Source of the DNA: Proteus alimentorum
Lineage (GTDB): Bacteria > Pseudomonadota > Gammaproteobacteria > Enterobacterales > Enterobacteriaceae
Length of the DNA: 57,964 nucleotides
Assembly: GCF_002607735.1 (NCBI RefSeq)
Contig: NZ_NBVR01000043.1
Span: 1 to 57,964 of the forward strand
Direction of reading: 5' to 3'
Each line of letters begins with the position of its first letter. Position 1 is the stretch's first letter. Positions 34,611 to 43,656 of this stretch are shown piece by piece. The notes below the pieces were generated by a model that was not told where the DNA came from, ran no database searches, and saw only the letters and a list, made by a program, of their open reading frames with translations. A program made the position numbers and the translations under genes.

Positions 34611-36569
34611 ATGATGAAACTAAAACCTCTATGCTACTGCTTATCTCTTGCACTACTGCCAAGTATGGCTATTGCAGATACAACCTATGGGCAATCAACG
34701 CCTGATCTATTAACCGTTTGGAGTAGCCCGATTGCGGCCAATCCAGATGTGTTAACACAAGAACAAATGCTTGAACAAAATAAAGTCAATGCGGCACAAG
34801 CTATTGCAACATTACCCGGTGTTGTGATGCAAAAATCGGGCAACCGTAATGAATACACCATTAAAGTGCGTGGCTTTGATAGCCGTCAAGTGCCTGTATT
34901 CTTCGATGGTATTCCAACGTATGTTCCTTATGATGGCAACTTAGACTTAGCGCGCTTTACCACTAACGATCTGGCAAGCATCGAAGTCAACAAAGGCTAT
35001 ACCTCATTACTGCAAGGCCCTAACTTAATGGGCGGCGCTATCAATATCACCACTGCGACACCGAAAAAACCCTTAGAAGGAAGCATTGCTTATTCTCAAG
35101 GTTTTGCTCGCGGTGCTGATTATGCCCATAACATGAGTGCGCGTTTAGGAGCTCGTAATGATTTAGGTTTTATTCAAATCAGTGGTAGCCAATTAAAACA
35201 ACGCTTTACACCAATTCCAGGTGCTGATGAAAATAATGCGATGGCAGGGACTCATGGACGTCGTGATAATTCCGCAACTGATGATAAACGTGGCATGATC
35301 AAAGTGGGTTGGACACCTCGCGCTTCTGATGAATACACCCTGACTTATGTCAAACAAGACGGTGATAAAAATAGCCCAACATCGACCATCCCCTCTAAAA
35401 GCAAATATAAATATTGGATGTGGCCTGATTACAATAAAGAGAGTTATTACTACAGTGGTATCACGCAAATCACCGATGGTATTAATCTGCAAAGCCGTGC
35501 ATACCACGATAAATTTGAAAATACCCTCTATATGTATGAAGACTTACAGGATAAAAAACCTTCCTACAGCCATTATGACGATTACAGTAACGGGGCGGCA
35601 TTACAGTTAGGTATTGATACTCGTGAAAGTGATCTACTCTCTTTTGCCGCACACTGGAAAGATGACGTACACCGCGCGCAAAAAGAGAAAGGTGGTGATT
35701 GGATGCGTTACAAAGACAGAACATGGTCTTTAGCCACAGAATATCAATGGGCTGCCACAAATGATCTCGATTTAGTCGGTGCAATTAGCTATGACTGGCG
35801 TGACAGTGTGGATACAGACAAAGGCGCTGATGATAACAAGCAGACGGCGTTTAACTGGGAAATGATGGCGAAATACACATTAGCGAATAACGATAATGTG
35901 CGTTTCTCCGTGTCTGATCGTAGTCGCTTCCCAACGCAAAAAGAGCGTTACACCACGGAAAAACCAAAAGATAAAACCCAAAAAGGGATCATCAATCCCG
36001 ACTTAGATCCTGAACGTGCATTGTCTTTCGACTTAACCTATGAAGGTCATATTACGGATAAATGGGGTTACCAAACCAGCATTTACTACAACCGTGTCAG
36101 TGATGCGATTATGGCACATACCGTTTATCGCAATGGCAATGCATTCTTCCAAAATCAAAACAGTGGTCGTATTGATTATGTTGGCCTTGATTTAGGCACT
36201 AAGGGAAGTGTCACAGATTGGTTAGAGCTTGGCGTAAACTATAGCTATATTCATAGTGATCCTAAAAAAGTGGCTCATATTGAAGGACTACCAAAACATA
36301 AAGCTTATATGTGGATGACCTTTATTCCTGTTGAACAAGTTCGTTTTACCATTATGGAAGAAGCACAAGGCTGGACCTATAACCGTATTGATGGAAATGA
36401 AAAACTGGCAGGCTATGCAAAAACGGATCTTCGTTTAGATTATGACTTTGGTTATGGTGTTTCTGCTAATGCTTCTATTAATAACCTGTTTGATAAATCT
36501 TATGAATACACTCAAGGTTATATGGAAGACGGTCGTAATTACTGGTTAGGCGTAGAGTATAAATTCTAA
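34611..36569 (+). CDS. TonB-dependent outer-membrane receptor
   Basis: This 652-residue receptor has a signal peptide (LLPSMAIA) followed by a plug domain (AAQAIATLPGVVMQKSGN, IKVRGFDSRQVPVFFDGIPT, GGAINITTATPKKP) and a 22-strand barrel region ending in NYWLGVEYKF with a terminal Phe. A possible TonB box (DLLTVWS) lies near residue 30. I chose the ATG at 34611, with GAGA six bases upstream. It is separated from modD by 273 bases and so may have its own promoter, but it shares direction with the importer operon and is the likely outer-membrane port for the same substrate. The substrate cannot be read from the sequence. Confidence 0.92.
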   Translation: MMKLKPLCYCLSLALLPSMAIADTTYGQSTPDLLTVWSSPIAANPDVLTQEQMLEQNKVNAAQAIATLPGVVMQKSGNRNEYTIKVRGFDSRQVPVFFDGIPTYVPYDGNLDLARFTTNDLASIEVNKGYTSLLQGPNLMGGAINITTATPKKPLEGSIAYSQGFARGADYAHNMSARLGARNDLGFIQISGSQLKQRFTPIPGADENNAMAGTHGRRDNSATDDKRGMIKVGWTPRASDEYTLTYVKQDGDKNSPTSTIPSKSKYKYWMWPDYNKESYYYSGITQITDGINLQSRAYHDKFENTLYMYEDLQDKKPSYSHYDDYSNGAALQLGIDTRESDLLSFAAHWKDDVHRAQKEKGGDWMRYKDRTWSLATEYQWAATNDLDLVGAISYDWRDSVDTDKGADDNKQTAFNWEMMAKYTLANNDNVRFSVSDRSRFPTQKERYTTEKPKDKTQKGIINPDLDPERALSFDLTYEGHITDKWGYQTSIYYNRVSDAIMAHTVYRNGNAFFQNQNSGRIDYVGLDLGTKGSVTDWLELGVNYSYIHSDPKKVAHIEGLPKHKAYMWMTFIPVEQVRFTIMEEAQGWTYNRIDGNEKLAGYAKTDLRLDYDFGYGVSANASINNLFDKSYEYTQGYMEDGRNYWLGVEYKF

Positions 36570-36592
36570 TTTAAATCATTATTAATAAATTT

Positions 36593-36628
36593 AAGAGCTG
36601 ATATTTATTTTAATATCAGCTCTTTTTT
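36593..36628 (+). terminator. Intrinsic terminator after the TonB receptor
   Basis: AAGAGCTGATATT and its exact complement form a 13-bp stem around a 6-base loop, followed by TTTT. It lies between convergent genes, so it probably also ends the leftward type III transcript (weaker T run on that strand). Confidence 0.9.
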
Positions 36629-36672
36629 ATCCCTAAAATAGCTTTATTTTCCATAATATCACTCTATAAAAA

Positions 36673-37740
36673 TTAGAAACGTAAGAACCCTTTTGCCATT
36701 TCTAATAAGGTGTTCATTGTACTGCTGACTATTTTAACGAAATTATCATAATTACTATTTGCAGAACTGTATTTTTTTGATAATTCATCCAAATTAGTAT
36801 TTATACCTTTTTCAATCGCATCTAATGTTTTTTTCAATAAATCAAACTCTGTTTGTAAGATATCATGGGAACCTTGTGGCATTCCATTTAAATAATTAAT
36901 TAATTTATCCACTCCTGATAAATCTATATTCACACTAAATAAGAAATCAATATCAGGCCGAACAGATGCTGAATTATCTTCTTTCTTTGATGTCACGCCT
37001 TTAATCTCATTCAGTAATTTTTCTACTGCACGAACAGCATTATCTGCTTCAATATTATTTTGATAATATATTTTTTCTCCATTAATCTCTCTGTAATATC
37101 GACCATCATCATCCTTACTGAAATACATCCATATACTAAAAAAACCAGGCCTTTCTGCTTTTGTTCTTAGTGCTAATAACTTATTAAGTAGATCATTAAC
37201 ATCTATATTAATATATCCATCCTTACTACCTGCCTTCACTGATTTGCTTAGTTCAGATAATATTTCTCTTAATTCTTTTACAAACTCCATATAATTGGAA
37301 AAAATGTTTTTTAAAACATCCAAATAATCATTTTTACCCGAAGTGATGGATTGTTTTACTTCATCAAATAAATCCCTTAATGAATCTGTTGGATAGTTAT
37401 TCTTTGATTGTGCACTATTTAAAGCACGAGAAATTTGATTAACTTCCGTTAAACTATTTTTTTCATCAATACAATTAGTTGCATATTTCCCCTCAAGATA
37501 AAAGTATTTCTCTTTGTCTGACAATTTTTCAAATTGACTATCGTATGACTTATCATTAAAATAAATCTCTTGATATTCTCTTTTTAAATCATTGAATAAA
37601 ATATTTGAATTAATTAAAAACTTATCCCGATTATGTACTATCTCATTACAGGGCTTATTTTCCACATATAACTTATTATTACTTTCAGAAAAAATCGAAT
37701 TAATAGCAGTAGCAGTAGCAGTAGCAGTAGCAGTAGCCAT
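36673..37740 (-). CDS. sctA: T3SS needle-tip protein (SctA; IpaD/SipD family)
   Basis: This 355-residue protein fits the hydrophilic tip protein that caps the needle and governs pore insertion. It has no membrane segment, is helical with long coiled-coil arms (LQTEFDLLKKTLDAIEKGI near the end) and ends NTLLEMAKGFLRF, like the IpaD/SipD C-terminus. Position after the other two translocator genes matches ipaBCD and sipBCD order. The N-terminus begins with six Ala alternating with Thr, encoded by a perfect hexanucleotide repeat. The family call rests on order and these features; overall conservation is low, as is usual for tip proteins. Confidence 0.83.
   Translation of the reverse strand: MATATATATATAINSIFSESNNKLYVENKPCNEIVHNRDKFLINSNILFNDLKREYQEIYFNDKSYDSQFEKLSDKEKYFYLEGKYATNCIDEKNSLTEVNQISRALNSAQSKNNYPTDSLRDLFDEVKQSITSGKNDYLDVLKNIFSNYMEFVKELREILSELSKSVKAGSKDGYINIDVNDLLNKLLALRTKAERPGFFSIWMYFSKDDDGRYYREINGEKIYYQNNIEADNAVRAVEKLLNEIKGVTSKKEDNSASVRPDIDFLFSVNIDLSGVDKLINYLNGMPQGSHDILQTEFDLLKKTLDAIEKGINTNLDELSKKYSSANSNYDNFVKIVSSTMNTLLEMAKGFLRF
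37705..37737 (-). repeat. Hexanucleotide microsatellite at the start of sctA
   Basis: AGCAGT is repeated five times and followed by AGC, directly before the sctA start codon complement. On the coding strand it is GCTACT repeated, giving alternating Ala-Thr. Changes by whole units would alter protein length without shifting the frame. Confidence 0.95.
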
Positions 37741-37922
37741 AATATTAACCTTTTAAATAAAGAGTTGCTTTAAAAAAACATTTAAATAAAATGTTAGCAT
37801 TATTGGGTGGTTTTCTCTAAAACCATCAACTCTAGTTTCAATCTCTATAAAAATTTAATATTTAAAAATTTTTTGTTATTTCTAATAATGATACTTATTA
37901 TATTAATTACTATTTTTAAAAA

Positions 37923-38768
37923 TTATCCTTTTACATTTGAACTAATTGTAGATGCAGTATCCTGCTGAGCATGAATAATCGTTTCTATTGCTTGTAATAA
38001 TGCCTTTATCACTTCGGTGACTTCACGTTGCATCTCATTATTATTATTAATAACATGATTATTAATACTTCCTCTTGCTTCTAATACTTTTTGCTTACCA
38101 TCGAGTACAATTCCTTGAGACTGTAAAGTTTGATCTGCTACACGCGCTAAAGGATCAGCAGTTGAAGTGACTAAGTTACCCGTGATCATTGTTGGGTTAG
38201 AATGACCGATAAGATCTTTTCCCATCCCCTTAATTGAAACAAAAGCCCCCATGCCATGAACCGCCATTGAAATACCCGCACTCGTAATTGCTGCACCAAT
38301 CATAATATTGGCTTTTTTATTAAGATTGTCTTTTATTTGATCAGCCATATTTAATTCAATATTCATTAGCATAACACCCATTTCTCTAGATGCTTCAAAT
38401 TTTTTAATCATGGCTTCTAAATATTTAACAATTAAATTAATTAATTTCATCATATCGTTTGATAAAAAATTAAACATACCTAAATTTTCTGTTTTTATAT
38501 GATCATAGATATCATTATCATTATCAACCTCTAGTGATTTTAATATCTTTTTTATATCTGGTTTTTTTATTTCTTTCTCAGTGATAATTGGCTTTGATTT
38601 ATCTATTGTTTTTTCTAAAATATCATTTAATTTATTATCAATTTTTTTTCTTATATTATCTAAATCTTCTTTATTTAATTTACTATCATTAGTAACATCG
38701 TTTTTATTAATGATTTCATTAACTTTAGAGTTATAATCATTAAATACATCAACATTGCTTATTTTCAT
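37923..38768 (-). CDS. sctB: T3SS translocator SctB (IpaC/SipC family)
   Basis: This 281-residue protein has one hydrophobic region at about residues 154-178 (ANIMIGAAITSAGISMAVHG) preceded by a helical, charged N-terminus and followed by a hydrophilic C-terminus. This plan fits the minor pore-forming translocator IpaC/SipC. It is shorter than IpaC (about 363) and SipC (about 409), mainly by lacking a long C-terminal effector-like part. AAGG lies eight bases before the ATG. It follows the IpaB-type gene by 28 bases. A gap of 182 bases separates it from the tip protein gene. Confidence 0.82.
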   Translation of the reverse strand: MKISNVDVFNDYNSKVNEIINKNDVTNDSKLNKEDLDNIRKKIDNKLNDILEKTIDKSKPIITEKEIKKPDIKKILKSLEVDNDNDIYDHIKTENLGMFNFLSNDMMKLINLIVKYLEAMIKKFEASREMGVMLMNIELNMADQIKDNLNKKANIMIGAAITSAGISMAVHGMGAFVSIKGMGKDLIGHSNPTMITGNLVTSTADPLARVADQTLQSQGIVLDGKQKVLEARGSINNHVINNNNEMQREVTEVIKALLQAIETIIHAQQDTASTISSNVKG

Positions 38769-38796
38769 ATTAATACCTTATTAAAGATAGATTCTA

Positions 38797-40902
38797 TTAA
38801 ATAGATATGTTTTTTATCATATCTGATTTTGTACGATTACTTATAGAAGATTGTTCACTCATATTTTTTAAAATTTCAGTAATAGTATCAGTATTCTCAT
38901 TATAACTTTCCATTATCTTATCCATTAACTTTTGAATAAGATTTAATATCGCATCTAATTTTTTACTGTCAGCTATAGATTGCATAATTTTTGCAGAAAT
39001 AGTACTACTATAAATATTAACTGCATTTGTTGCTGTTGCATTGACTAACTTAGAAGTAATTACGGTTCTATTTAACATAACACTCGCTTTATTCGTCATT
39101 TCTTTAGCGAGTAATTTATTAATTTTTTCCATTATTTCTTCAAATACTTGAGCAATAATTTCTTTAATCATTTTTCCCATCATGAGTTCAAGTGCTTCAT
39201 TAAAAACTTTCTTCAGCATATTTCTGACTTGCTGATTAATTATCTTTTTCACCGCACTTGTTATACCATTTACTGCTGGACCAACAATAAAACTTAATGC
39301 TACTGCAGCAATAAATAAAACTGCAGTAATTAAAATTTTAAGCCCCATTTTTAGCTTATCTCGCATTAAGTTTTTTATTTCCTCAATAATTTTTTTATCT
39401 ACACCCAATACTTTTAATGAATCGTAAAAGCTATAAACTACGTCGACTAGAAAATTTGCAATTTTATCTAAAGCCTCCATTATTGCTTCAGTAATAGGTT
39501 GCATTAGTTCATCCATAAACGATGTTCCATGTATTGCTTGGTACACTTCATCTGCGATAGTTAACGCAGCATCAGCGACCATCAATACAACCGCAACAGC
39601 CATCAAAGCCATTGAAGCACCTGCGGTAAAAATGGAGGCAACACCAGCAACAATTGCTAATAATCCAGCTAATATTTTTAAACCAATACCCGCCCAAAAT
39701 TGAATTTCCTCTTGTTTTTTTATTTGAGCTTTTTGATCTTCAATTTTTTCTTTAAGTGATTTTTCAGTAACTTCTTGCATTTCCTCAAAAAGTTTTTGCT
39801 CAGATTCAGAACGCTGCAGCATCACTTTTAATGTTAATTCTCGTGTTTTCGCTAATAAAAAAGTTAATAACGCCATTCCTGATAAGGAATCTGACATTAT
39901 TTCAAGTTCTAATGCACTTTGAGTCGTCGTAAGTTCTCGATATGTTTCTTTTATTTTTTCTAATTGTTTTTTTATTGATTCATTTTCTGTTTTATTAATT
40001 AATGCTTTTAATTCATCTTTATATGGAGTGATTGTATTAATCTTATCTTCACTAATAGAAACATTGGGCATATATTTAAAAACATTATCAAAAAATTGAG
40101 ATAAATTACTATATAATTTATCTAAATCATCTAAAGATAAATTAGAGAGATCATCAGGTAGTTTTAAGAATGGAAATGTATTTTCCAGTAACTTTTCCAT
40201 ATCTTTTTTAGATTTAATATTTCCTGATAACAGTTCGTTAATTAAAGATTTAGGAATGTTATTATTTTTTAAAAAATCTTCGACCTCAGCTTCCGTTTTA
40301 AATTTATTTTCTTTTATCTGATTATAAATTTCCATCCAATAATCAATATAAGCCTCCTTATTATTTTCAAAATCTTTTATCGCTGATTTAAATTGCTCCC
40401 TTAAACCATCAATACCTTTCGATAATTGATTTAACTTATCTATATAGTAATCAAGTTTATCCGGATCTTTAATTCTATCTAAAACATTTTGGTGAATTAC
40501 ATTTTGATAGGATAATTGCAAATACAAAAAATCATATTCTTTCGTTGATTTATGACTTTGAGGATCACTGATATCATAATGCTCGGGTGATAATTGTTTA
40601 TCTGATGATATAATTTCATTATTATTTTTTATATATTGTTGAGAAAAAACATTTATTTTATACTGTACATCATCCTGAACATTAATTCTTTGATTGTTTT
40701 TTTTCTGTTCAATTGGTGCTCTAAGAATCGGTGAGGAAACTTTATTTTCTCTATCTTTAATTAGTGAAGAAACAATATTTTCATTTACAACATTAATTTT
40801 TTGAGCTTGTTGAGTCGTATTTTTAATCACATTTTCCACCTCCTTTGAAAGTGGAGGTGTAGAAAATGGAATATTATCATTAATTTTCTTAATATCATTC
40901 AT
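38797..40902 (-). CDS. sctE: T3SS major translocator SctE (IpaB/SipB family)
   Basis: This 701-residue protein has two hydrophobic segments, at about residues 403-446 (GLKILAGLLAIVAGVASIFT) and 519-546 (ITAVLFIAAVALSFIVGPAV), and long coiled coils before and after them. That is the plan of the IpaB/SipB pore protein. The family is usually about 580-593 residues, so this one has an extra hydrophilic N-terminal part of about 100 residues. I chose the ATG at 40902, which overlaps the chaperone gene by eight bases and has GGAAGAA upstream. Its chaperone is the TPR protein encoded just before. Confidence 0.9.
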   Translation of the reverse strand: MNDIKKINDNIPFSTPPLSKEVENVIKNTTQQAQKINVVNENIVSSLIKDRENKVSSPILRAPIEQKKNNQRINVQDDVQYKINVFSQQYIKNNNEIISSDKQLSPEHYDISDPQSHKSTKEYDFLYLQLSYQNVIHQNVLDRIKDPDKLDYYIDKLNQLSKGIDGLREQFKSAIKDFENNKEAYIDYWMEIYNQIKENKFKTEAEVEDFLKNNNIPKSLINELLSGNIKSKKDMEKLLENTFPFLKLPDDLSNLSLDDLDKLYSNLSQFFDNVFKYMPNVSISEDKINTITPYKDELKALINKTENESIKKQLEKIKETYRELTTTQSALELEIMSDSLSGMALLTFLLAKTRELTLKVMLQRSESEQKLFEEMQEVTEKSLKEKIEDQKAQIKKQEEIQFWAGIGLKILAGLLAIVAGVASIFTAGASMALMAVAVVLMVADAALTIADEVYQAIHGTSFMDELMQPITEAIMEALDKIANFLVDVVYSFYDSLKVLGVDKKIIEEIKNLMRDKLKMGLKILITAVLFIAAVALSFIVGPAVNGITSAVKKIINQQVRNMLKKVFNEALELMMGKMIKEIIAQVFEEIMEKINKLLAKEMTNKASVMLNRTVITSKLVNATATNAVNIYSSTISAKIMQSIADSKKLDAILNLIQKLMDKIMESYNENTDTITEILKNMSEQSSISNRTKSDMIKNISI

Positions 40903-41419
40903 ACTGTTCTTCCTTATTTTCTTTCTCTGTATTAAGAACAACAAGGGGAATATCTTTTAATGACTCTAAATAAAGGTTGGCTTTTTCTTTTAAAGATTGA
41001 TCGTTAATTTTCTCTGAAACTTGATGAAAACAATATTTTGCTTTTTCTTTTTCTCCAAGAGATAAGTTACATTGCCCAGCATAAAAAACAGGTCGATAAT
41101 CGTTTTTCGCATTAAGGTAAGCTAAAGCATAAAGATCAATTGCCGCTTGATACTGTTTTTTTAATTGTTTAACAGCAGCAAGTCCCATAATGTAATCAAC
41201 ATTATAAAAATCGTAAAGGCATAAAAACTTAAAAATTGCCTCAGCTTCATCCAGTTTTCCCTTCTGGTAAAAATCATAAGCAAATGAATAGATCCCTTCC
41301 ATAAATCCTTCTGGAATAGCACTTTCATCCTTAAGTGGTGCCCCATTTTGAACAATAGAAACGATATAATTTGCTAGTTGATCAAGCTCATTTTCTGACA
41401 TTTTTTCATATACTGACAT
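40895..41419 (-). CDS. sicA: T3SS translocator chaperone (SicA/IpgC/LcrH family)
   Basis: This 174-residue protein is a class II chaperone built of tetratricopeptide repeats: FYQKGKLDEAEAIFKFLCLY, MGLAAVKQLKKQYQAAIDLY and YFAGQCNLSLGEKEKAKYCF-like spacing are visible. It should keep the IpaB- and IpaC-type translocators soluble and apart before secretion. In Salmonella and Shigella the same protein also serves as partner of the AraC regulator (InvF or MxiE). Such a regulator is encoded at 53611-54366. The gene is 146 bases downstream of sctU, a gap likely to hold a separate promoter. Confidence 0.9.
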   Translation of the reverse strand: MSVYEKMSENELDQLANYIVSIVQNGAPLKDESAIPEGFMEGIYSFAYDFYQKGKLDEAEAIFKFLCLYDFYNVDYIMGLAAVKQLKKQYQAAIDLYALAYLNAKNDYRPVFYAGQCNLSLGEKEKAKYCFHQVSEKINDQSLKEKANLYLESLKDIPLVVLNTEKENKEEQYE

Positions 41420-41565
41420 GATGTTAATCCTTTCATCTATGATGAATAATTAATAATAAAATTATAAAGTAATCATTAATTTATTACTTTAATAAAACAC
41501 ACGCCTATATTTACAAATATAAATACATTATTTTTATAATTAATAACTGGATATGTTTTCTTAAT
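41420..41565 (-). promoter_or_regulatory. Candidate promoter of the chaperone-translocator operon
   Basis: This 146-base gap is the longest break in the leftward T3SS arm upstream of sctB. It holds a 9-bp perfect inverted repeat, TAAAGTAAT at 41465-41473 and ATTACTTTA at 41483-41491. In Salmonella the matching place (spaS-sicA) holds the promoter activated by InvF with SicA, so a similar promoter is inferred here. Confidence 0.5.
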
Positions 41566-42630
41566 TTATTTAACTTTTATATAATCCATTTCTTCTCTTA
41601 ATAAGCCTTCCATTTCTATTCTCTTAAGCCAAATAAGAATATCCATAACATCTAATAAATCTTGATCTATCATGACATCAAAAAGATGATATTTATGGTA
41701 AATTTTTCTTGCTAATTCAGGATAGCGAATAACTGGAGTACCCACTTTTTTAGCATAAACCTTCACTGCCAATGCTTTATCATTAATACAACTCAATGAA
41801 ACTAAAGGCATAATGCCATTATCCGGATCAAAATAGATACCAACAGCCACATGGGTTGGATTGACGATAACAGCAGATGAATCTCGGATCACTTTCTTCA
41901 TAGGTTCATCAAGCAATTCTTGATGAAGCTGCCGACGAGTTGATTTTATTTCAGGATCACCTTCCATATTCTTATTTTCTTGCTTCACTTCATGTTTTTC
42001 CATCATCATATCTTTCATAAAGATAAAGAAATCAGCAATAATATTTAAAATAAGAATAGGTATTGATAGAATAAAAAATACAAATACAAAATTAACAACG
42101 AGTGAACACCATTTATCAACAACAATATTTAAATCCGAGCGGTATAATATAAATATTTCCGTACCATGTAAAATAATAAAAATATAACAAGTAATTAAAA
42201 ATATAACTATGAATAATAATGTTTTTAATAGATCCTTTATTGTTCTTATGCTAAATATTTTTTTAAACCCTGAAATTGGATTAATATGATTTAGATCAAT
42301 TTTTATTGCTTCAGTTGCAAGTTTAAAACGTGAACTAAATAAAGAGGGGATCGCGCCAGATAGAAAAGTAACAACAAGTATTGGTAAGATAATATCAAAA
42401 AATAGTTTTGATATTACATCTACATAACTCTTTAACGTGATATTTGTTGGATGGAGTAAAAGAGATTGATAAAATCGGCTAAATTCATCCAAATTAACCT
42501 CATGAAATAAATACATAACACCAATAAGATAAACAAGCCCCGAGGTTAACTCTTTACTCTTAAAACTTTGCCCTTTTTTTGCAGAATCATCGAGTTTTTT
42601 CTGAGTGGGCTTTTCTGTTTTTTCAGCCAT
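41566..42630 (-). CDS. sctU: T3SS export apparatus switch protein SctU (SpaS/YscU)
   Basis: This 354-residue protein has four hydrophobic segments in its first 200 residues and a cytoplasmic domain with the self-cleavage motif NPTH at residues 257-260. Cleavage there switches substrate specificity from needle to translocator. The N-terminal signature KTEKPTQKKLDDSAKKGQ is typical. It overlaps sctT by eight bases. The length matches the family. Confidence 0.97.
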   Translation of the reverse strand: MAEKTEKPTQKKLDDSAKKGQSFKSKELTSGLVYLIGVMYLFHEVNLDEFSRFYQSLLLHPTNITLKSYVDVISKLFFDIILPILVVTFLSGAIPSLFSSRFKLATEAIKIDLNHINPISGFKKIFSIRTIKDLLKTLLFIVIFLITCYIFIILHGTEIFILYRSDLNIVVDKWCSLVVNFVFVFFILSIPILILNIIADFFIFMKDMMMEKHEVKQENKNMEGDPEIKSTRRQLHQELLDEPMKKVIRDSSAVIVNPTHVAVGIYFDPDNGIMPLVSLSCINDKALAVKVYAKKVGTPVIRYPELARKIYHKYHLFDVMIDQDLLDVMDILIWLKRIEMEGLLREEMDYIKVK

Positions 42631-43396
42631 AATAAATACTCATAAAAATCGAATAAAAGTATCTATGATTAAAAAATTCATAAAGCTCTGTGGTCATCGC
42701 CGAAGTAAAGAAAAGAAGTAATGATATAAATGCAATAATTCCTTTTATACATAGTGATAATGAAAATGCATTTAATTGAGGACAGAATAGAGAATAAACG
42801 CCCAGTGCAACTTCGCTTAAAAACATAATAATCAGTACGGGTGAGACTAAAACAAGCGCAGTACGAACCATATTATTTAGCCAATGCCCAATAAAAGAAT
42901 AACCAATTTCTTTGTTAAAATAGCCAATAGGAAATACATCATAGCTATCTTTTATCGTACTCATCAATAAAGTTAAACCGCCTGTCGATAAGAAATAAGC
43001 AGCACAAAATAATCCGGTTAATGAAGCAAATTCAGAAGATTCAATCCCTGTCGTAGGATTAATCGTATCCCCAATACTTGCTCCTCGTTGGTTATCAACA
43101 AACTCACCAAATGCAGAAGCTATCCAAAAAGGTGTTGCAAAGAGTAATCCAATTAAAATACCAAGTGCTAATTCACTAACTAGTATTATGTCCCATATAT
43201 CTCTTATTTTATCCGTTATTGTAATACTTGGCCTGATCCCCATCGCAACATAAAAAATGATAATATATTTTAGCAATTGACTATTTAGCACTCGACTATT
43301 TAGAAATGGAATAAAAAGAAAGATAGGAAATAATCTTGCAACAAGTAAAACAAGATCGACTAAATAGACCTGTATATACTCTAGCAGTATTAACAT
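42623..43396 (-). CDS. sctT: T3SS export apparatus protein SctT (SpaR/YscT)
   Basis: This 257-residue membrane protein of the FliR/SctT family forms the export gate with SctR and SctS. Typical features are ARLFPIFLFIPFLNSRVL near the N-terminus, ASAFGEFVDNQRGASIGDTI and NPTTGIESSEFASL in the middle, and several hydrophobic segments. It follows sctS by five bases and overlaps sctU, so it is part of the compact gate cluster. Confidence 0.95.
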   Translation of the reverse strand: MLILLEYIQVYLVDLVLLVARLFPIFLFIPFLNSRVLNSQLLKYIIIFYVAMGIRPSITITDKIRDIWDIILVSELALGILIGLLFATPFWIASAFGEFVDNQRGASIGDTINPTTGIESSEFASLTGLFCAAYFLSTGGLTLLMSTIKDSYDVFPIGYFNKEIGYSFIGHWLNNMVRTALVLVSPVLIIMFLSEVALGVYSLFCPQLNAFSLSLCIKGIIAFISLLLFFTSAMTTELYEFFNHRYFYSIFMSIYYG

Positions 43397-43401
43397 ATAA
43401 T

Positions 43402-43656
43402 TTATCCAGTGAACCCTAGCATCATCATCTCTTTTGCATAAACTAATATTTTATCACCCATCCAACCCATCATGGCTAATAAGCACACAAAGACACCAAC
43501 GAGTTTTACACCAAAAGGCAATGTCTGTTCTTGAATTTGTGTAATGGTCTGCAATAAGCCAATAGCCAATCCAATAAATGTCGCAATAGCTATCGGCGCA
43601 GCTGAAAGCAATATCACTAAATAAACGGCTTTATTCGCCGCATAAACCATATCCAT
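43402..43656 (-). CDS. sctS: T3SS export apparatus protein SctS (SpaQ/YscS)
   Basis: This 84-residue protein has two hydrophobic helices joined by the conserved loop LLQTITQIQEQTLPFGVKL. It belongs to the FliQ/SctS family and is part of the export gate. Its start shares one base with the sctR stop, and sctT begins five bases after its end. The length is normal. Confidence 0.95.
   Translation of the reverse strand: MDMVYAANKAVYLVILLSAAPIAIATFIGLAIGLLQTITQIQEQTLPFGVKLVGVFVCLLAMMGWMGDKILVYAKEMMMLGFTG

Noticed and set aside
37808-37823. Terminator between sctB and sctA
   Set aside because: The stem is short and AT-rich and no T run follows on the coding strand, so termination there is not supported.
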